Assembly: GCF_047675955.1 (NCBI RefSeq) | Contig: NC_132904.1 | Coordinates: 4,279,501-4,343,500 of the forward strand | Reading direction: 5' to 3' | Length of the DNA: 64,000 nt | Source of the DNA: Chlorocebus sabaeus | Taxonomy: Eukaryota; Chordata; Mammalia; Primates; Cercopithecidae | Shown: positions 10,066-20,137 of the stretch, one piece after another | Numbering within the stretch: the first letter of the stretch is position 1 | Layout: each line of letters begins with the position of its first letter | Made by a program: the position numbers and the translations under genes | Notes under the pieces: model-generated | What the model was told of the DNA's origin: nothing | What the model saw: the letters and a program-made list of their open reading frames with translations, nothing else | Databases searched by the model: none

Positions 10066-10841
10066 AGACATATACATATACATATATATATATAAAAAAT
10101 CTCAAACAAAAAACAAAGCTTAAAAAAAAGTAGAAATTAATGCAATAGAAACAAATGTAAGTAGAAAAAAAGTAAAGCTAACAGTTGGTCCCTTGAAAGA
10201 ACTTACAAAACTGACAAACCCTCAAGACCGATTAAGAGACAATATACGAATTACCAATATCAAAAATTATTAAAAGGGGACATCACTACAGATCTTGCAG
10301 ATAATAAGTACTGTAAACCACTTTAAACTTACAAATTGGAAAGTCTGGGTGGCCTGAACAAATCCCTAGCAGGGAAAAATGCTTTATCTAAATAGACACA
10401 TGAAGAAATATTCAAAATCCTACATCTACCTATAAAATTAATTCTAAAAATCCTACAGGAGCTGGTTTTGCCAAAGAATGTTTTCAAACATTTAAGGAAG
10501 ATAACACAAATTTCGAAGGAACTCTTCTAGGGAGTAGAAAAAGAAGGAATATATTCCACCTTGTTTTATGAAACCAGCATAACCTCAATACCAAATCCCA
10601 ACAAGGGCATTGAAGGAAAGTAAAATTACAAGTCAATCTTTCTTGTGAATATAAATGTAATAATCCTAAACAAAATATTACCAAATATAATCCAGTAAAA
10701 GGAAAATACATCAAGATCAGGTTGGAATTATTCTACAACTGTAAATCTTTTTTAAAAGGGAGGTGCTCTTTCTCAGGAGTTCCTGAGGTTGTTTCCCCAG
10801 GCTACAAACAATAAGCAATTAAAAAAAAAAAAAAAAAAAAA

Positions 10842-11008
10842 GCAAGGCGCAGTGACGTGCATCTATAATTCCAACTACCTGAGAGGCTGAGTGGGAAGAT
10901 CACTTTAGCCCAGGAGTTCAAGGCTACAGAGAGCTATGATGGCGCCACTGCACTCCGGGCTGGGTAATGGAGCAAGACCCCACCTCAAAAATAAACAAAC
11001 AAATAAAA
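10842..11008 (+). mobile_element. AluJ/FRAM-like monomer
   Basis: GCAAGGCGCAGTGACGTGCAT through GAGCAAGACCCCACCTC. It has one monomer of right-arm type with an AAAC tail. An A21 run precedes it. Confidence 0.78.
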
Positions 11009-11163
11009 ACAGTTAAATTCCCACATAACAGAAAAATCACATGACTGTCTCAAAAGATGCAAAAAATCCATGTTAAGAAATGTAACATCTGCTCACGGTA
11101 TTTAAAAAACTCTTGGCAAACTAAGAAGAGAAGAATTTTTACATCTGGATAAAGAACATCTAC

Positions 11164-11286
11164 AGGGCCAGGTGTGGTGGCTCACAATGGAAATCCCAGC
11201 ACTTTGGGAGACCAAGGAGAGAGGATTGCTGGAGACCAGGAGTTTGACACTAGTCTGGGCAACGGAGTGAGAACCTTTTTCTTAAA
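11164..11286 (+). mobile_element. Alu left monomer
   Basis: GGGCCAGGTGTGGTGGCTCAC through GAGTGAGAACC, single monomer. Confidence 0.8.
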
Positions 11287-12021
11287 TTACCAGATCTCAA
11301 GACAGACTATATCTACGGTAATTTAGACATTGTGCTATTTATGCAAAGACGACAAAAAGATCAAAGGAGCAGAAGAGAGTCCAGAAACAGACCCACACAC
11401 TTACAGTCACTGGACTGAGATGACACAGATGACACTGCATGTAGTACACTGGGGAAAGAATGGTTTTTTTAAGAAATTATGCAGGGTCAACTAGATATCC
11501 ATTAAAAAAAAAAAAAGAGAGACTCTTGGCCCCATCACATACCATAAACAAAGTCAATTTCAGACAGAAGATTTAAAAATACAGTTTTCAGAAGACAATG
11601 TAGAGTATCTTCATGAACTTGACCTAGCAAATTTCTTAAGCAGGACACAAAGAGCATTAAACATTACTGAAAAGATTGATCAACTGGGCTACATTAAAAA
11701 TTTAAAACTTCTGTGTATCAAAAGATACCACTGAGAAAGTGAAAAGGTAAACACGAGAGTCTAAAAACAATCTGTCATGCACATATGTACTCAGAATATA
11801 GAGAAAACTCCTTCAAATCAGTAAGAAACAAAATAAGACAACCCAACCAACCGATGGGCAAAAGATAACCGTTTCACAAGACATCCAGGTGGTCAGAGAA
11901 CACAGGAAGAGATGCTTTACCTCTGCATGTTCCTGGCCATCAGGGAGCAGCAAATTCAGACCATACTGAGCCACCTACCAGCTAACAGCCACCAGAACAG
12001 CTAAAATTAAAAGACCCAACA

Positions 12022-12332
12022 AGGCCAGGTGCGGTGGCTCAAGACTGTAATCCCAGCACTTTGGGAGGCCGAGACGGGTGAATCACGAGGTCAGGAGATC
12101 GAAATCATCCTGGCTAACACGGTGAAACCCCATCTCTACTAAAAAATACGAAAAACTAGCCGGGAGAGGTGGCGGGCGCCTGTAGTCCCAGCTACTTGGG
12201 AGGCTGAGGCAGGAGAATGGCGTAAACCCGGGAGGCGGAGCTTGCAGTGAGCTGAGATTGCACCACTGCACTCCAGCCTGGGGGACAGAGCGAGACTCCG
12301 TCTCAAAAAAAAGAATTAAAAAAAAAAAAAAT
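12022..12332 (+). mobile_element. AluY
   Basis: GAATCACGAGGTCAGGAGATCG, CTAACACGGTGAAACCCC and GGAGCTTGCAGTGAGCTGAG are Y-type. Full length with a long A tail. Confidence 0.94.
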
Positions 12333-12848
12333 TGCAGTAATAAAATTCGACCTTAATAAACTTAGTATTTTATAAGATTAAAATGAGAAAAATCTTAATG
12401 ATTCTCTAATCCAACAAAAAAGGAACATACAGCTCTAATGTCAAATCATTGTTGCTATACAGGAAACCCACATTTGGCTTATCAATCTTCCCGGAGAACT
12501 GACTACAGCCAAGAAATACATTAAGGCTAGTAATTATTCATTTACTAAGTTATCACTGCAGACCCATCATGCGAGTATAAATGTGTGTTTCTGCGGGTCT
12601 ACCTGAATGCACCCCAAAGGCACTTATGATGAGTAACATGGGGCCTAGACAGCTCTGAAACACCTAAGTAACCCACTTCTCTCCCGCTATGCTCCGTGAC
12701 ACTCACCTGACACTTTTCTAGTTTTTACACTTTCTCCCTTTACCTACCATTAAGCAAATCCTCATTCAACTCCATGAGCAAAGTCTTTCAAACACTGGTC
12801 CAAATGTAATACACTCAGAGAAATAATTTCAGTTGTTCTAAGCTTTAA
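12333..12848. other. Intronic sequence, no feature recognised
   Basis: AT-rich, unique-looking. Confidence 0.5.
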
Positions 12849-13114
12849 ATTTTTTTTTTTTTTTTGAGACAGTGGTGCAATCTTGGCTCCTCTGCAACCT
12901 CTGCCTCCCTGTCTCAAGTGATTCTTATGCCTCAGCCTCTGAGTAGCTGGGACTACAGGTGTGCGTTACCACGCTCCGCTAATTTTTGTATTTTTGGTAG
13001 AGACAGAGTTTTGCCATGTTGGCCAGGCTGGTCTCAAACTCCTGACCTCAGGTTATCCGCCTGCCTCAGCCTCCCAAAGTGCTGGGATTACAGGCATGAG
13101 CCAACACACCCGGC
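12849..13114 (-). mobile_element. Alu with 5'-edge deletion
   Basis: The T tail runs into GAGACAGTGGTGCAATCTTGG. About 30 bases that normally separate GAGAC from AGTGGTGCAATC are missing. Confidence 0.9.
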
Positions 13115-13682
13115 CTAAGCTTTAAAATTCTCATCTACCAAGGAAGACGTTCCTAAGGAATCAATCTCCAGTCTTCTATCCCCTAAAACAAATGTGACTT
13201 ACAAAACCTAGATGTTCTGATAAAGGTGGGCTATCAAAATAATATTTTTTTCTGTGAAATCAATCCTATTTGTCTACTAAATTACATTAGGAAATTAGAA
13301 ACACATGAGACACAATCCATGGGAAGCACAAGTTTAGCAAGAGAAGGTTTAAGACAACAGAACGGAGGCACCACATAGATTAGTTGCTTCAGAGCCCTTT
13401 TTCAGAAACTCTGGAGAACTTCCTGAACCTAGGCAGTTCCCAAAGATAGGAATGAAAATAATGAGGTATTTTCACATGACTTTAGAGTACAACAATTTGT
13501 TCTCCCTAAGAAGTTTAATCCCTAGGAACTTTGTATTTGACTTAGAAACACCAGAAACCATCATTTCACAAATGGTTATGGAAAATACTCATCTGAAACA
13601 TTAACAAAAGATGACACCAAATAAAAAAAAAAAAATTTAGTGGAGAATAATCTACAGAGTCTCAAGTTAAAAGCACTCATAC
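13115..13682. other. Intronic sequence next to PPFIA1 exon 2
   Basis: No repeat recognised apart from an A-run at 13625-13637. The exon 2 donor lies at its right edge. Confidence 0.5.
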
Positions 13683-13946
13683 CTGTGGAAGTGCCGTGTT
13701 GAGCTGTCTCTGCAAGGAATCTCTTTCATGACCAACCTCGTGTAACTTCCCCTGGGTTAAGGCCAGTGTTTCTTGAGTCTCTCTCAGTGTGTCAAGAAGG
13801 CGGTCCCTTTCTTCCAACATGGAGACCATCAACTGTTCAAAATGTGAATCTGCGTCTGGCTGCGAAGGGGAGCCGGAACCATGGCTTCCACCTCCTCCAG
13901 GGGGACCTTCTGCTTCGCTGATGGTCGGCATCACCTCGCACATCAT
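13683..13946 (-). CDS. PPFIA1: PPFIA1 exon 2, first coding exon: liprin-alpha-1 residues 1-88
   Basis: Liprin-alpha-1 is a cytoplasmic scaffold that binds LAR-family receptor phosphatases and organises focal adhesions and presynaptic active zones. The exon encodes exactly 88 residues, starting MMCEVMPTISEAEGPPGGGG and ending RDSLQRQLNTALPQ. A short Gly/Ser-rich stretch (about 15-28) is followed by the start of the long N-terminal coiled coil (SHFEQLMVSMLEERDRLLDT). The acceptor CTCTTTCATTTCAAG directly abuts ATGATG, and the donor is CAG|GTATGAG in phase 0. The frame is open upstream into the intron but has no ATG there, and exon 1 has none either, so this is the first AUG of the spliced mRNA. 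The A at -3 comes from exon 1 AAG. The remaining exons (rest of the coiled coil, SAM domains) are off the left end. Residue 21 is Ser where I recall Gly in human. Confidence 0.97.
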
Positions 13947-15201
13947 CTTGAAATGAAAGAGCCAGGCTACAGTCATCAAGTGCAGAATACAGGTTCCCAC
14001 AAATATGCAACTTTACAGGTATCTGTAGCTAAAAAGATGGGCAGCCTCATTATCCTCAGATCTGTTACGCTTTGTGTGTAAATAAGCTGGGAAAACATAT
14101 ACCGGGCAAATATTAAGTGCAGAAATACACAACATGAAGACATTAACACAGACAAAAATCCAGGGAAGGGGTCAAGATACCAGAGGACTACCCTCACAAA
14201 AAAGGGCAAACCCTGGGGTAGTCTGTTTGCAAAGCTGTACTTGTTTTTGTCGAAAACAAGTGTGCTTCTGTTACCTAATTTTTTTTTTATTTCCCAGTGG
14301 GGGGGGGGGGGAAGAAAGTCAAAACACATGTCACCCAATCATTTTTCAGGAAAAGCACAGAAGGAGCATACAACCAGCAAAACTGACAAGTACAAAATCC
14401 ATCAGGCATCTTGCAGGAATGTGTGCAGTCAGCTCCTGTGAAGAACTGACGGCTCCCTGAATTCTTGAGCTGGAGTTGGTGAGCACTAAAAGGAACTGGA
14501 TTCGTTAAACGCTGGTAGAAGTGGTTTTTTTCAATGGCTGCAACGGTTGATCAGTCAACCTAACTTACGTAAGTTTACAACCGAAAAAAAAAAAAAAAAC
14601 AATGGAAATATAGCAGGTCGATATACAGCCAGAGGCGGCTAGGAAAGAGGGAAAAGTGAAAGGTGAGATGATGAGAGGCTATTAAGTGTCTGGGATATAA
14701 AGACAGCGCGAGGGGATGGGGAAGTGGCTTCTGAGTCTTTCGGGCAGTATTCAGGGCGCGATGGACCCCTGAGAGAGGATGCCCCAGGCGGCGCACCTGA
14801 TGGGGATGGTGACCTCCAGCCTGCTCTAACCGCACTCCTTCCCCTCCTGTATCAGGTGCGGCGGGAGCCCCGGACCCCGGAGGTGAGGACCGTTGACAAC
14901 GGAGCCCGCTCGGGCCGGGGCTTTCAGCGGCCGCAGTTCCCCGCCCCTCGCCCCAGCGCCCGGGTCACGGGGCGCAGGGCTCGGGGAGGGGCGGCGCGCA
15001 GTCCCCGGAGCCATCCCTCGGGGCGCGGGGGTCCAGCCGGAGCTCTCCCAGCGCGACCCGGCGCCGCGGCCTCGCCCCCACCCGCCCCGGAGCGCACCCT
15101 TCCCCGTGAACACATCCAACCGGCTGCGTGGCCGCCGCAGGGACCGGGACCAGCGGGTGACGCCTGGGCCCCGAGCCTGCCTCAGTGTCCCGCTCCCTTA
15201 C
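13947..15201 (-). other. PPFIA1: PPFIA1 intron 1
   Basis: It is bounded by donor GAGCAAG|GTAAGGGAG (exon 1 end at 15202) and acceptor TTTCAAG|ATGATG. The promoter-proximal end lies in the CpG island. It holds a G13 run (14299-14311, plus strand) and an A-run at 14584-14599. I see no Alu in it. Confidence 0.8.
14299..14311 (+). repeat. G13 homopolymer in PPFIA1 intron 1
   Basis: Thirteen consecutive G on the plus strand (C on the transcribed-gene sense strand), about 350 bases upstream of exon 2. Confidence 0.9.
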
Positions 15202-15440
15202 CTTGCTCACCGGCGGGAGCGGGTGAGGAGGCTCCGCGGCGGCTCGCGGGAGGCTGCTCGCTCCGGGCGAGCTTGGGAGCCGACGAAGGCAGCCCGCGGC
15301 CGGCGTCCGCCTGCCTGCCCCACGCCGCGGCCCCGGGGCCCGCCGCCCCAGTCACTAAGGCCGGCCCGCGGCCGGACACTGGCGGAGCGGAGGAGGAGCG
15401 GGCCCGGCTGCGCGGCGCCGGCGTCGACGTGCCCGACGTC
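15202..15440 (-). other. PPFIA1: PPFIA1 exon 1 (5' UTR), 5' end approximate
   Basis: The 3' end is fixed by a strong donor (GCAAG|GTAAGG, minus strand). The start is inferred from the GC box at 15473-15482 and CCAAT box at 15558-15562, which put transcription initiation at roughly 15420-15470. There is no ATG on the minus strand anywhere in 15202-15470, consistent with a leader lacking upstream AUGs. Confidence 0.7.
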
Positions 15441-15472
15441 GAGCGCGTCGGCGCGAGCGTCAGCACCGCCCC

Positions 15473-15482
15473 GGGGGCGGGG
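15473..15482. promoter_or_regulatory. GC box (Sp1-type)
   Basis: GGGGGCGGGG on the plus strand, about 80 bases from the CCAAT box. Confidence 0.6.
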
Positions 15483-15504
15483 CCCGAGGAGGACCGCGGC
15501 CCGA

Positions 15505-15516
15505 GTGCGCAAGCGC
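15505..15516. promoter_or_regulatory. NRF1-like site
   Basis: TGCGCAAGCGCT differs by one base from the NRF1 palindrome (YGCGCAYGCGCR). It lies between the CCAAT box and GC box. Confidence 0.45.
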
Positions 15517-15557
15517 TGTCTCCTCAGGAGGGGGCAGGCGGCGGCTCCGGGGAACTG

Positions 15558-15562
15558 ATTGG
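15558..15562 (-). promoter_or_regulatory. CCAAT box (NF-Y type)
   Basis: Minus strand CAGCCAATCAG is a full NF-Y consensus, correctly oriented and spaced for PPFIA1 transcription. Confidence 0.65.
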
Positions 15563-16204
15563 CTGAGCGAGACGGGAGCCACGCCCCCAGCCCCCGCCGG
15601 GTCTGTGGGGGGTCTCCGGAATGAGCCACAGGTGGGCGCTCAGGTGCTCGCCGGGTCAGCGTCTTCCTCTGGGCATCCCTAGTCTCCTCCCACTGCTGCG
15701 GGGAGGCCGGCGGCCTTTGCCGAGTATGTGCCGCGCCTCGGGTTCTGAGGCAGACGCGTCCCGCACGTCAGGTCCCTCCCGAGCTGGAGGCGCTGGATTC
15801 GCACCTTGTGAGGAAGAGCGAGCCGAGGCTTCAGCCACTGCCGAGGGCCCAGACCCCGGCCGCCGCGTCGCTCCCAGGGTCTCCCCGGGCCTGATCGGGG
15901 TTCAGAAGGACGCGGTTCCCGCCAGGACCCACTTACGGAGCGCAGCCTGCTGCACCTGGGGACGCTCCGGCGCAGCGTCCAGCGTGCAGGCTTTGCCGCT
16001 GTGGCTTTCACTCTGCAGCGTGGGCCCGGGCGATTCGGGAAGCCCACCTGGGCTTCAGCGCCTCCGATGTAGGATGGGAAAATGATGCAGACCTACCAGC
16101 GAGGCTGCTTTAAGATATGAATCAGATGTGAAGAGTGACTAGTTGAGAACCTGACGGGCGGCCCTGCAGGAGTCTTGGTCATTTCATTCTTTCCGCAAGT
16201 TTTG

Positions 16205-16511
16205 TTTTGTTTTGTTTTTTTGTTTTTCCAGACGTTGTTTCACTCTCGTCGCCCAGGCTGGAGTGCAATGGCGCCATCTCGGCTCACTGCAACCTCTGCC
16301 TCCCGGGTTCAAGTGAGTCTCCTGCCTCAGCCTCCCGAGTAGCTGGGATTACAGGCGCACGCCACCTAGTCCAGCTAATTTTGTATTTTTAGTAGAGACG
16401 GGGTTTCTCCATATTGGTCAGGCTGGTCTCGAACTCCCGACCTCACGTGGTCTGCCCGCCTCGGCCTCCCAAAGTGCTGGGATTACAGGCGTGAGCCACT
16501 GCGCCCGGCCT
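16205..16511 (-). mobile_element. AluS-like
   Basis: T/G-rich tail complement, then GTTTCACTCTCGTCGCCC. It ends GAGCCACTGCGCCCGGCC and is the first repeat upstream of the promoter. Confidence 0.93.
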
Positions 16512-16895
16512 CAGCAAGCATTTTTAAACACCTACTGTGGGCCAAGTCTTGTGCTAGATGTTGCATTTACGGAGATTATTGAATAGAGACACCTCTAATT
16601 AATTAAAGCGGATGCCCTCCCCACTCCTCCCAGGATTTGACTTGGCGCACAAACTCTTCACAAACCAAAATGACAGGACACCATCGCCAGTGTCCACTGG
16701 CCACTGCTGTTGGTGTGAGGCAGCCAGGAGCCCCTCAGAACTAAGAAGTCTGAGAAGAGACTGCACAGGGCCTAGGAGAGGGAGAAATGAGCCTGTCCAA
16801 GGTGAATTCCTTGATTCTCCATTGTGAGTGCACTAAGAACAAGCACTGCCTCCGACTGACTTTCTCGCCTGCCAGGATCTGGTACACCTTCCATT
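16512..16895. other. Upstream sequence, no feature recognised
   Basis: Unique-looking. AACACCTACTGTGGGCCAAG near 16526 resembles the edge of an L2/MIR relic. Confidence 0.45.
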
Positions 16896-17224
16896 AAGTT
16901 ATTAGTTCATGGCCGGGCGCGGTGGCTCAAGCCTGTAATCCCAGCACTTTGGGAGGCCGAGACGGGCGGATCACGAGGTCAGAAGATCGAGACCATCCTG
17001 GCTAACACGGTGAAACCCCGTCTCTACTAAAACTACAAAAAAACTAGCCGGGCCAGGTGGCGGGCGCCTGTAGTCCCAGCTACTCGGGAGACTGAGGCAG
17101 GAGAATGGCGTGAACCCGGGAGGCGGAGCTTGCAGTGAGCTGAGATCCGGCCACTGCACTCCAGCCTGGGGGACAGAGCGAGACTGTCTCAAAAAAAAAA
17201 AAAAAAAAAAAGTTATTAGTTCAT
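16896..17224 (+). mobile_element. AluYR-type (Old World monkey Alu) with target duplications
   Basis: The element at 16911-17209 is nearly intact, with ATCACGAGGTCAGAAGATCG, AACTAGCCGGGCCAGGTGG and the monkey-diagnostic GAGATCCGGCCACTGCACTC. The A22 tail is pure. Perfect 15-base duplications AAGTTATTAGTTCAT flank it (16896-16910 and 17210-17224), so the insertion is young. It sits about 1.4 kb upstream of the PPFIA1 start. Confidence 0.95.
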
Positions 17225-17321
17225 TCAATAAATATTTATTGACTGACTACACATAAATATGAATTTGTACTTTTTGCCCCTAGTTTCTTGCTATTTTAAA
17301 AGTGTAAAAATGGTCAGGTGA

Positions 17322-17617
17322 GGCCGGGTGTGGTGGCTCACGCCTGTAATCCCAGCACTTTGGGAGACCCAGGCGGGGAGATCACTTGAGGTCAGGAGTT
17401 CAAAACCAGCCTGGCCAACATGGTGAAACCCCATCCCTACTAAAAATACAAAAATTAGTCAGGTGTGGTGGCGGGCATCTGTAATCCCAGCTACTCGGGA
17501 GGCTGAGGTGGAAGAATAGCTTGAACCTGGGAGGTGGAGGTTGCAATGAGCCGAGATCATGCCACTGCACTCCAGCCTGGGAGACAGAGCGAGACTGTTT
17601 CAAAAAAAAAAAAAAAA
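17322..17617 (+). mobile_element. AluS-like
   Basis: GGCCGGGTGTGGTGGCTCACG head. Full length. Confidence 0.93.
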
Positions 17618-17619
17618 TT

Positions 17620-17900
17620 GGCCAGGTGCAGGGGCTCACGTCTGTAATCCCAGCACACTGGGAGTCCAACGTGGGAGGATTGCTTGAGCATGGGCAATAT
17701 ATCGAGACCTGCGTCTATACAAAAAATTAAAAATTAGTCCAGCGAGGTGGGCCACGCCTGTAGTCCCAGCTACTTGGGGGGCTGAGGTGGGAGGATTGCT
17801 TGAGTCTGAGAGGTCGAGGCTGCACTGAGCTGTGATGGTGCCACTGCACTCCAGCCTGGGTGCCAAAAGCGAGACTCTGTCTCAAAAATAAAAAATAAAA
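17620..17900 (+). mobile_element. AluJ-like
   Basis: TGGCCAGGTGCAGGGGCTCAC head. J-type right arm (GAGAGGTCGAGGCTGCACTGAG), inserted directly after the preceding A tail. Confidence 0.9.
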
Positions 17901-18130
17901 TTGTAAAGATGATCACTTAGATGAGGTGTTCTGCAAGTGCCCTGTACCTCTCCACATGCCAGCAATTCTGCACCACTCCCATGTTCCCCTGAACCACTGT
18001 CCGAAACCAGCAAATGTCCAGCTCTCCTTAGGCGTACCTGCTTAATGCAGCCAGCTTACGTTTGCACCATGCTCATAAAGTGTCTGTTTTCTAAGAAATC
18101 AGCTCAAGATCAAAATGGGTTCAGCAGGGT
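17901..18130. other. Short unique stretch
   Basis: No feature recognised. Confidence 0.5.
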
Positions 18131-18405
18131 AGAATGTTCATTCATTTCATGGACATTTGTGGAGCATGTATGAGCCAAGCATGGCTTAGGTTTTGGGAAC
18201 ATAGAGCCAAGACATCACTTCTAGTATGAGTTCACAGTCTGGAGGAGAGAAGAAAATCAGACTATTGCAATGTCTGTCCCATAAACAGTGTATGACTTGG
18301 TGCTGTGGAATCACAGGGAAGGGAGGAACCCTCTCTCCAGCTGGCATCATGGGGGTTTCATAGAGGAGGCAATATCTGAGCTGGGTCTTGAATGAGGTGG
18401 GATTT
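18131..18405 (-). mobile_element. L2 relic
   Basis: It begins TGTTCATTCATTTCATGGAC and continues through GAGTTCACAGTCTGGAGG and GAGCTGGGTCTTGAATGAGG, the complement of the L2 3' end. Confidence 0.65.
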
Positions 18406-18479
18406 TTCCAGTGGAGAAGGGAGACACCCAGTTGGTATAGCTCCAGGAAAATGAAAATTCCGAATTTCATTCATTTTAT

Positions 18480-18652
18480 GCCTGCCTGCCTGCCTGCCTG
18501 CCTTCCTTCCTTCCTTCCTTCCTTCCTTCCTTCCTTCCTTCCTTCCTTCCTTTCCTTCCTTCCTTCCTTCCTTCCTTTTCTACCTTCCTTCCTCTCTTCC
18601 TCTCTCTCCCTCCCCTCCCCTCCCTTCCCCTTGCCCTTCCTTCCTTCTTTTT
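18480..18652 (+). repeat. (TGCC)n(TTCC)n polypyrimidine microsatellite
   Basis: Five GCCT units pass into about 20 TTCC units, then CTCT/CCCTT-rich imperfect repeats up to the T tail of the next Alu. Confidence 0.95.
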
Positions 18653-18959
18653 CTCTTTTTTTTTTTTTTGTTGAGACAGGGTCTCATTTAGTTGCCTAGG
18701 CTAGGGTATAGTGGTTCGAACACAGTTTACTGCAGCCTCTACTTCCCAGGCCCAATCAATCCTCTCACCTCAGCTCCCCGACAAGTAGCTGGGACTACCG
18801 GCACAGACCACCATGCCTGGCTCACTTTTTTGTATTTTTGGTAGAAAAGAGGTTTCACCATGTTGCCCAGGATGGTCTCAAACTCTGGAGCTCAAGCAAT
18901 CCACCCACCTCGCCCTCCCAAAGTGCTGGAATTACAGGCATGAGCCACCACTCATGGCC
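18653..18959 (-). mobile_element. AluJ-like
   Basis: GACAGGGTCTCATTTAGTTGCC start and heavy divergence. It ends GAGCCACCACTCATGGCC. Confidence 0.85.
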
Positions 18960-19985
18960 CTCATGCATTTTAACTCATTGATTTCATTCCCCCAGATTGG
19001 AAATCGGTAAGGGAGAAATTGTGAACAACCTAAATGGCCAAGAAAACAAAATTGGTTAAATTATTGCACTTCCAAATGACAGAAAAGTTGATGACATTCA
19101 CAGCCATTTTTTTTTGAGATTGAATCTTGCCCTGTCGCCTAGGCTGGAGTGCAGTGGCATGATCTCGGCTCACTGCAGTCTCCGTCTCATAGGGTTCCAG
19201 CGATTCTCCTGCCTCAGCCTCCCGAGTAGCTAGGATTACAGGCACACCTGGCTAATTTTTGTATTTTTAGTAGAGACAGGGCTTCACTATGTTGGACAGG
19301 CTGGTTTTGAACTCCTGACCTCAGGTGATCCACCCACCTCAGCCTCCTAAAGTGCTAGGATTACAGGCGTGAGCCACCGCACCTGGCCCACAGTCATATT
19401 TTAGATAATTATGTATATCATGATTGTGGTGGTAGTTACATTACTATATGTTTGTCAAATACCTGTACATTAATATAGTATGCCTTAATTTTTATACATG
19501 GTTAAACAAAAACTTTTTTAAAAAGCAAATTCAAACAAGTATACAGAGTGTGAACCCCAATTTGAAAAAGAAAACAGTCTGTGTTTAGATTAAGACTGTA
19601 TTATATAAAATTTATCTTGTATATGAATAACTCTAGAATGTTAAGGTAATATATTTTTAATAAAATGAGTTTTATATGAAATGAACTATTTTTGAAATGT
19701 GAAATTAAATCTTAAGTTTCAAATTATAAAAGAAAAACATATATGTCTACATATGAAAATATTGTTACTGTAGTCAATTAGTTTTTTCTCTTTCCCCACT
19801 TCCTTCATGTATATATTCCTGGAGGGAGACCCATCAGAAGGTTCGCGGTGGTTATCTTTGAGTGGGATTGTGGCTGGAAGCTGCATTTCCATTTTGCTAG
19901 TCTTTATTTTCCAGATACTTTATCATGAATGTGCATCATTATTATAATCAGTAGGAAAACCTCCAATAAATGTTCATTAAAATTC
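18960..19985 (+). mobile_element. Old L1ME/HAL1-like relic split by an Alu (low confidence)
   Basis: Flanks of the Alu at 19108-19389 (AACCTAAATGGCCAAGAAAA before; GGTTATCTTTGAGTGGGATTGTGGC and TTTCCAGATACTTTATCATG after) resemble a common old L1 3' region. AT-rich throughout. Confidence 0.4.
19108..19389 (-). mobile_element. Alu (S-like)
   Basis: GAGATTGAATCTTGCCCTGTCGCC. The central linker is shortened (GGCACACCTGGCTAATT). Confidence 0.92.
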
Positions 19986-20042
19986 AATCTGGACAAGCAA
20001 GAACCATGGAGAATTGCTTTCAGGAAGTTAACATGACTTTCA

Positions 20043-20063
20043 GGTGGCGTTACTCACGCCACC
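20043..20063. repeat. Perfect inverted repeat, 8-bp arms
   Basis: Arms GGTGGCGT and ACGCCACC, loop TACTC. Confidence 0.9.
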
Positions 20064-20112
20064 CAACTAAACGACTTCCCAGAAGTATTTATCTGGAAAA
20101 CATTTCTCAGAG

Positions 20113-20137
20113 CTTGGGTGACATGCTGTCACCCAAG
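20113..20137. repeat. Perfect inverted repeat, 11-bp arms
   Basis: Arms CTTGGGTGACA and TGTCACCCAAG, loop TGC. Confidence 0.95.

Larger units (their letters stand above)
5130..12005 (+). mobile_element. Old L1 (L1M-type), plus orientation, fragmented
   Basis: L1 sequence is visible between the Alus in collinear order. An ORF1-region piece occurs near 5160-5400 (GAAATTAAGAACTCAAT). ORF2-region pieces occur near 9700-10740 and 11040-12005 (for example GATCAACTGGGCTACATTAAAA and CCAACCGATGGGCAAAAGAT, given in part). All frames are broken. At least twelve Alu pieces and the H2AZ1 pseudogene landed in it. It is antisense to PPFIA1. Confidence 0.75.
1..13682 (-). other. PPFIA1: PPFIA1 intron 2 (5' part, continues beyond window)
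   Basis: This is everything downstream (minus strand) of the exon 2 splice donor at 13682-13681. The donor reads CAG|GTATGAG on the minus strand, a good consensus. No further liprin coding sequence is visible to the left end, so the next exon lies outside the window. Most Alus here are plus-oriented, that is antisense to PPFIA1, the usual bias in introns. Confidence 0.9.
14830..16060. promoter_or_regulatory. PPFIA1: CpG-island promoter of PPFIA1
   Basis: GC-rich, CpG-dense block contrasting with both flanks. It covers exon 1 and about 600 bases upstream. No TATA box is placed for the minus strand. Plus-strand open frames as long as 280 codons here are by-products of high GC (few stop codons). 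Confidence 0.85.

Noticed and set aside
9726..10133. Pro/Gly-rich open frames around 9.9 kb
   Set aside because: Translations of an Alu and its G26 tract, not genes.
14724..15566. 280-codon plus-strand open frame (and several others) antisense to PPFIA1 exon 1
   Set aside because: CpG-island composition suppresses stop codons. No domain, no supporting splice or polyadenylation signals, and it runs through promoter sequence.
15621..16085. 154-codon plus-strand frame as a divergent gene
   Set aside because: Same GC-rich background, no recognisable protein. Divergent promoter transcription is possible but cannot be shown from sequence.
18480..18652. Pyrimidine tract as a regulatory GAGA-type element
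   Set aside because: Explained as a simple TGCC/TTCC microsatellite joined to an Alu tail.
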